A stretch of 6,471 nt of DNA. Origin: Modestobacter sp. (lineage in GTDB: Bacteria > Actinomycetota > Actinomycetes > Mycobacteriales > Geodermatophilaceae). The position numbers and the translations under genes were made by a program. Where the stretch lies: the NCBI GenBank assembly GCA_025966175.1, contig JAOPVN010000010.1, positions 1-6,471 of the forward strand, written 5' to 3'. The notes below the pieces were generated by a model. It did not search any database. It was not told the DNA's origin and saw only the letters and a list, made by a program, of their open reading frames with translations. This document shows, one piece after another, positions 4,930-6,471 of the stretch (position 1 is its first letter; each line of letters opens with the position of its first letter).

Positions 4930-6149
4930 GGATCCTGATGGACGCCGGCCCCTGGCTGCCGGTCCCGCCCGAGGGTTACGGCGGGCTGGAGAACGTCGTC
5001 GCCACGCTGACCGCGGAGCTGCGACGCCGCGGGCACCGTGTCGTCCTGGCCAGCGTCGGGGACAGCCGGCAGGGCGCCGACGGGCGCGTCTGGGCCTTTC
5101 CGACCGGCCAGTTCCCGCGCCTGGCGGCCTCCTACTCCGAGGTGGTCGGCGCCGCGCACGCCCACATGCAGGCGGTCCTGGCCGAGATCCGCCGGCAGGC
5201 CGCGGCCGGGGACCCGTTCGACCTCGTGCACAGCCACCTCGAGGTGGTCGGGCCCGCCGTCCTGGCGGCGCTCGGGGACGCCGTGCCGCCGGTGCTGCAG
5301 ACCCTGCACTGGGACCTGCGGCGCAACGCCGACTTCTACGAGTCCTTCGACGGTGCGGGCAGGGTGTTCTTCGCCGGCGTCTCGGACTCCCAGGTGCGGC
5401 GGGGCCCGGCCCGGCTGCGGCGCCAGACCCTCGGGGCCGTGCCGCTGTCGGTGCCGATCCCCGCCGGGCCCCCCGCCGGTCCGGGCGAGCGCACCGGGTC
5501 GGTACTGGTGCTGGCCCGGCTGTGCGAGAACAAGGGCACCGACGTCGCGCTGCGGGCCTGCCGGTCGGCCCGTGTGCCGCTCGTGCTGGCCGGGCCGGTC
5601 GGGGGGCAGCCCGACCGGGCCGCACTGGACGCCGCCCTCGCCGACCCGGCCAGCCCGGTGCGCGGCTACCGCGACGTCCACTGGTTCCTGGAGCACGTCG
5701 CGCCGTGGCTGGACGGGGACCGGGTGCGCTGGGTCGGCAGCGTCGGGGACCCGGTGAAGTCCGAGCTCCTGCGCCGGTCGCGCGCGGTGCTGTTCCCGCT
5801 GCGCTGGGACGAGCCGGGTGGCACGGCCGTCTGCGAGGCGCTGGCCGCCGGCACCCCGGTGGTCGCGATGGCCCGTGGCTGCCTGCCGTCGCTGGTGGAC
5901 CACGGGGTCACCGGCTTCCTCGCCGAGGACGAGGCGGACTTCACCGCCGCCCTCGGGCGGCTGGACGACCTGGACCCCCGGGCCTGCGCGGCCACCGCCC
6001 GGCGCCGCTTCGCCCCGGCGGTCATGGCCGACGGCTACGAGGAGCTCTACACCGAGGTGAACCGCCGCGCCACGGTCCGTGGTCGCACCGCCGTCCTCGT
6101 GCCGCGGGCCCGGGCGGGTGGGCCACCGGTCAGCCCACCGGTGCGGTGA
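4926..6149 (+). CDS. GT4-family glycosyltransferase, coupled to gpgS (407 aa)
   Basis: This is a GT-B-fold retaining glycosyltransferase resembling the AviGT4-like branch of GT4. The N-terminal half has strand RILMDA, the loop VPPEGYGGLENVV (13-25), FDLVHSHLEV (98-107), TLHWD (126-130) and GVSDSQ (151-156). The donor half has VLARLCENKGTDVAL (195-209), LAGP (221-224), and the E-x7-E signature Glu296 to Glu304 in WDEPGGTAVCEALAAGTPVV, followed by GVTGFL (327-332). Residues from about 380 form an Arg/Pro-rich tail with no clear fold. The ATG overlaps the gpgS stop (ATGA), so it is probably translated by coupling. A second ATG at 4938 has GAGG just upstream but would remove the first beta strand. 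Donor and acceptor are not readable. From context it may act on glucosyl-3-phosphoglycerate or glucosylglycerate, or in a surface-glycan pathway with the neighbouring GT39. Confidence 0.9.
   Translation: MRILMDAGPWLPVPPEGYGGLENVVATLTAELRRRGHRVVLASVGDSRQGADGRVWAFPTGQFPRLAASYSEVVGAAHAHMQAVLAEIRRQAAAGDPFDLVHSHLEVVGPAVLAALGDAVPPVLQTLHWDLRRNADFYESFDGAGRVFFAGVSDSQVRRGPARLRRQTLGAVPLSVPIPAGPPAGPGERTGSVLVLARLCENKGTDVALRACRSARVPLVLAGPVGGQPDRAALDAALADPASPVRGYRDVHWFLEHVAPWLDGDRVRWVGSVGDPVKSELLRRSRAVLFPLRWDEPGGTAVCEALAAGTPVVAMARGCLPSLVDHGVTGFLAEDEADFTAALGRLDDLDPRACAATARRRFAPAVMADGYEELYTEVNRRATVRGRTAVLVPRARAGGPPVSPPVR
6117..6139. terminator. Possible bidirectional hairpin inside the convergent overlap
   Basis: GGTGGGC (6117-6123) pairs with GCCCACC (6133-6139) around a 9-base loop. 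It spans the stop codon of the minus-strand GT39 gene and the last codons of the GT4 gene. It could end transcription from both sides or limit collision, but there is no U-tract, and such stems are common in DNA this rich in GC. Confidence 0.25.
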
Positions 6150-6471
6150 GGTCGTACATCGTGACCCCGTCGACGGTCCGGGCGGTGAAGGTGTCGGCCG
6201 CCCAGACCGCGATCTCGGCCGAGGCGCTGCTGCCACCGTCGCTGGCCATCCCCATCCCGCCACCGATGAACCAGTGGACCTCGCCGGCGGCGACGTGGGC
6301 CTGGAACTGCGTCAGCGTCGGTGAGGGGTCACTGCCGTTGAACCCGCCGATGGCCATGACCGGGTCGCCGGTCGCCAGCTGGTAGCCGGCCGCGTTGTTC
6401 GCGCCCACGCTGGCGGCCACCCAGGTGTAGGACGACGCGTTCTGGCTCAGCGCGGCGACCACCGTGGCGCT
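6130..6471 (-). CDS. C-terminal part of a GT39 (ArnT/YkcB-like) membrane glycosyltransferase, 5' end outside the window
   Basis: The 113 visible C-terminal residues match the extracytoplasmic C-terminal domain of actinobacterial GT39 mannosyltransferase-like proteins (YkcA/YkcB type). They contain SSYTWVAASVGANNAAGYQLA, then PVMAIGGFNGSDPSPTLTQF, VHWFIGGGMGM, a Gly/Ser-rich linker, AEIAVWAADTF and a terminal VDGVTMYDLT. The conserved FNGSDPxPTL and the WFIGGG stretch mark the domain. Full-length members have about a dozen membrane helices before it, none visible here, and use polyprenyl-phosphate sugars to modify cell-surface acceptors. The frame is open to the right edge, so the apparent GTG at 6462 is internal. 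The stop (6130-6132) lies inside the end of the GT4 gene, a 20-base tail-to-tail overlap. Confidence 0.85.
   Translation of the reverse strand, partial: SATVVAALSQNASSYTWVAASVGANNAAGYQLATGDPVMAIGGFNGSDPSPTLTQFQAHVAAGEVHWFIGGGMGMASDGGSSASAEIAVWAADTFTARTVDGVTMYDLTAPVG

Noticed and set aside
1627..5625. A minus-strand open frame of about 1,330 codons across five genes
   Set aside because: Only its last 364 codons (from the GTG at 2721) form a recognisable protein. The rest is Arg/Pro/Ala/Gly-rich, lies antisense to gpgS and GT4 or out of frame with Gfo/Idh, and is open because stop codons are rare in such GC-rich DNA.
4884..6263. Minus-strand frame of 459 codons opposite the GT4 gene
   Set aside because: It is antisense to a protein with clear GT4 motifs, and is rich in Gly, Arg, Pro and His without any domain pattern.

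Overview
This window looks like chromosomal DNA from a very high-GC actinomycete. Coding frames have G/C at nearly every third position, the genes overlap by ATGA or GTGA junctions, and several families are typical of actinobacteria (GpgS, DUF2267, YkcB-type GT39 C-terminal domain). A soil or stone actinomycete such as a member of the Geodermatophilaceae is my guess from style alone; nothing here proves the family. I see no mobile element, CRISPR array, tRNA or rRNA.

Region 1 (1-1626) is a stress-type locus. A minus-strand pair encodes a hemerythrin-like HHE protein followed by a 79-residue winged-helix-like protein. A DUF2267 protein is divergent from the pair. A perfect 20-bp palindrome lies in the shared 198-base upstream region. 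A second palindrome with the same half-sites, ATCGG-N8-CCGAT, lies at 88-105. It precedes what looks like the leaderless start of another minus-strand gene that runs off the left edge. Both palindromes sit the same distance (30.5 and 31.5 bases) from a TAGNNN -10-like hexamer, which suggests one regulator controls both promoters.

Region 2 (1627-3677, minus strand) is a two-gene operon: a Gfo/Idh/MocA oxidoreductase, then an MDR dehydrogenase of the 'SAGTEL' type that lacks the usual zinc ligands. They are joined by a 4-base GTGA overlap. Such a pair is expected to act on a sugar, cyclitol or glycoside.

Region 3 (3678-6149) is a divergent upstream region of 274 bases followed by gpgS (glucosyl-3-phosphoglycerate synthase, GT81) and a GT4 glycosyltransferase, joined by an ATGA overlap. 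The gpgS leader holds a 6-2-6 inverted repeat and a four-tract G-quadruplex motif. GpgS makes glucosyl-3-phosphoglycerate, the precursor of the compatible solute glucosylglycerate and, in mycobacteria, of methylglucose lipopolysaccharide. The coupled GT4 may add a further sugar, and the divergent redox pair may act on the same product or sugar donor; both are inferences.

Region 4 (6130-6471, minus strand) is the C-terminal end of a GT39 (ArnT/YkcB-like) membrane glycosyltransferase, which overlaps the GT4 gene tail-to-tail by 20 bases and continues past the right edge.
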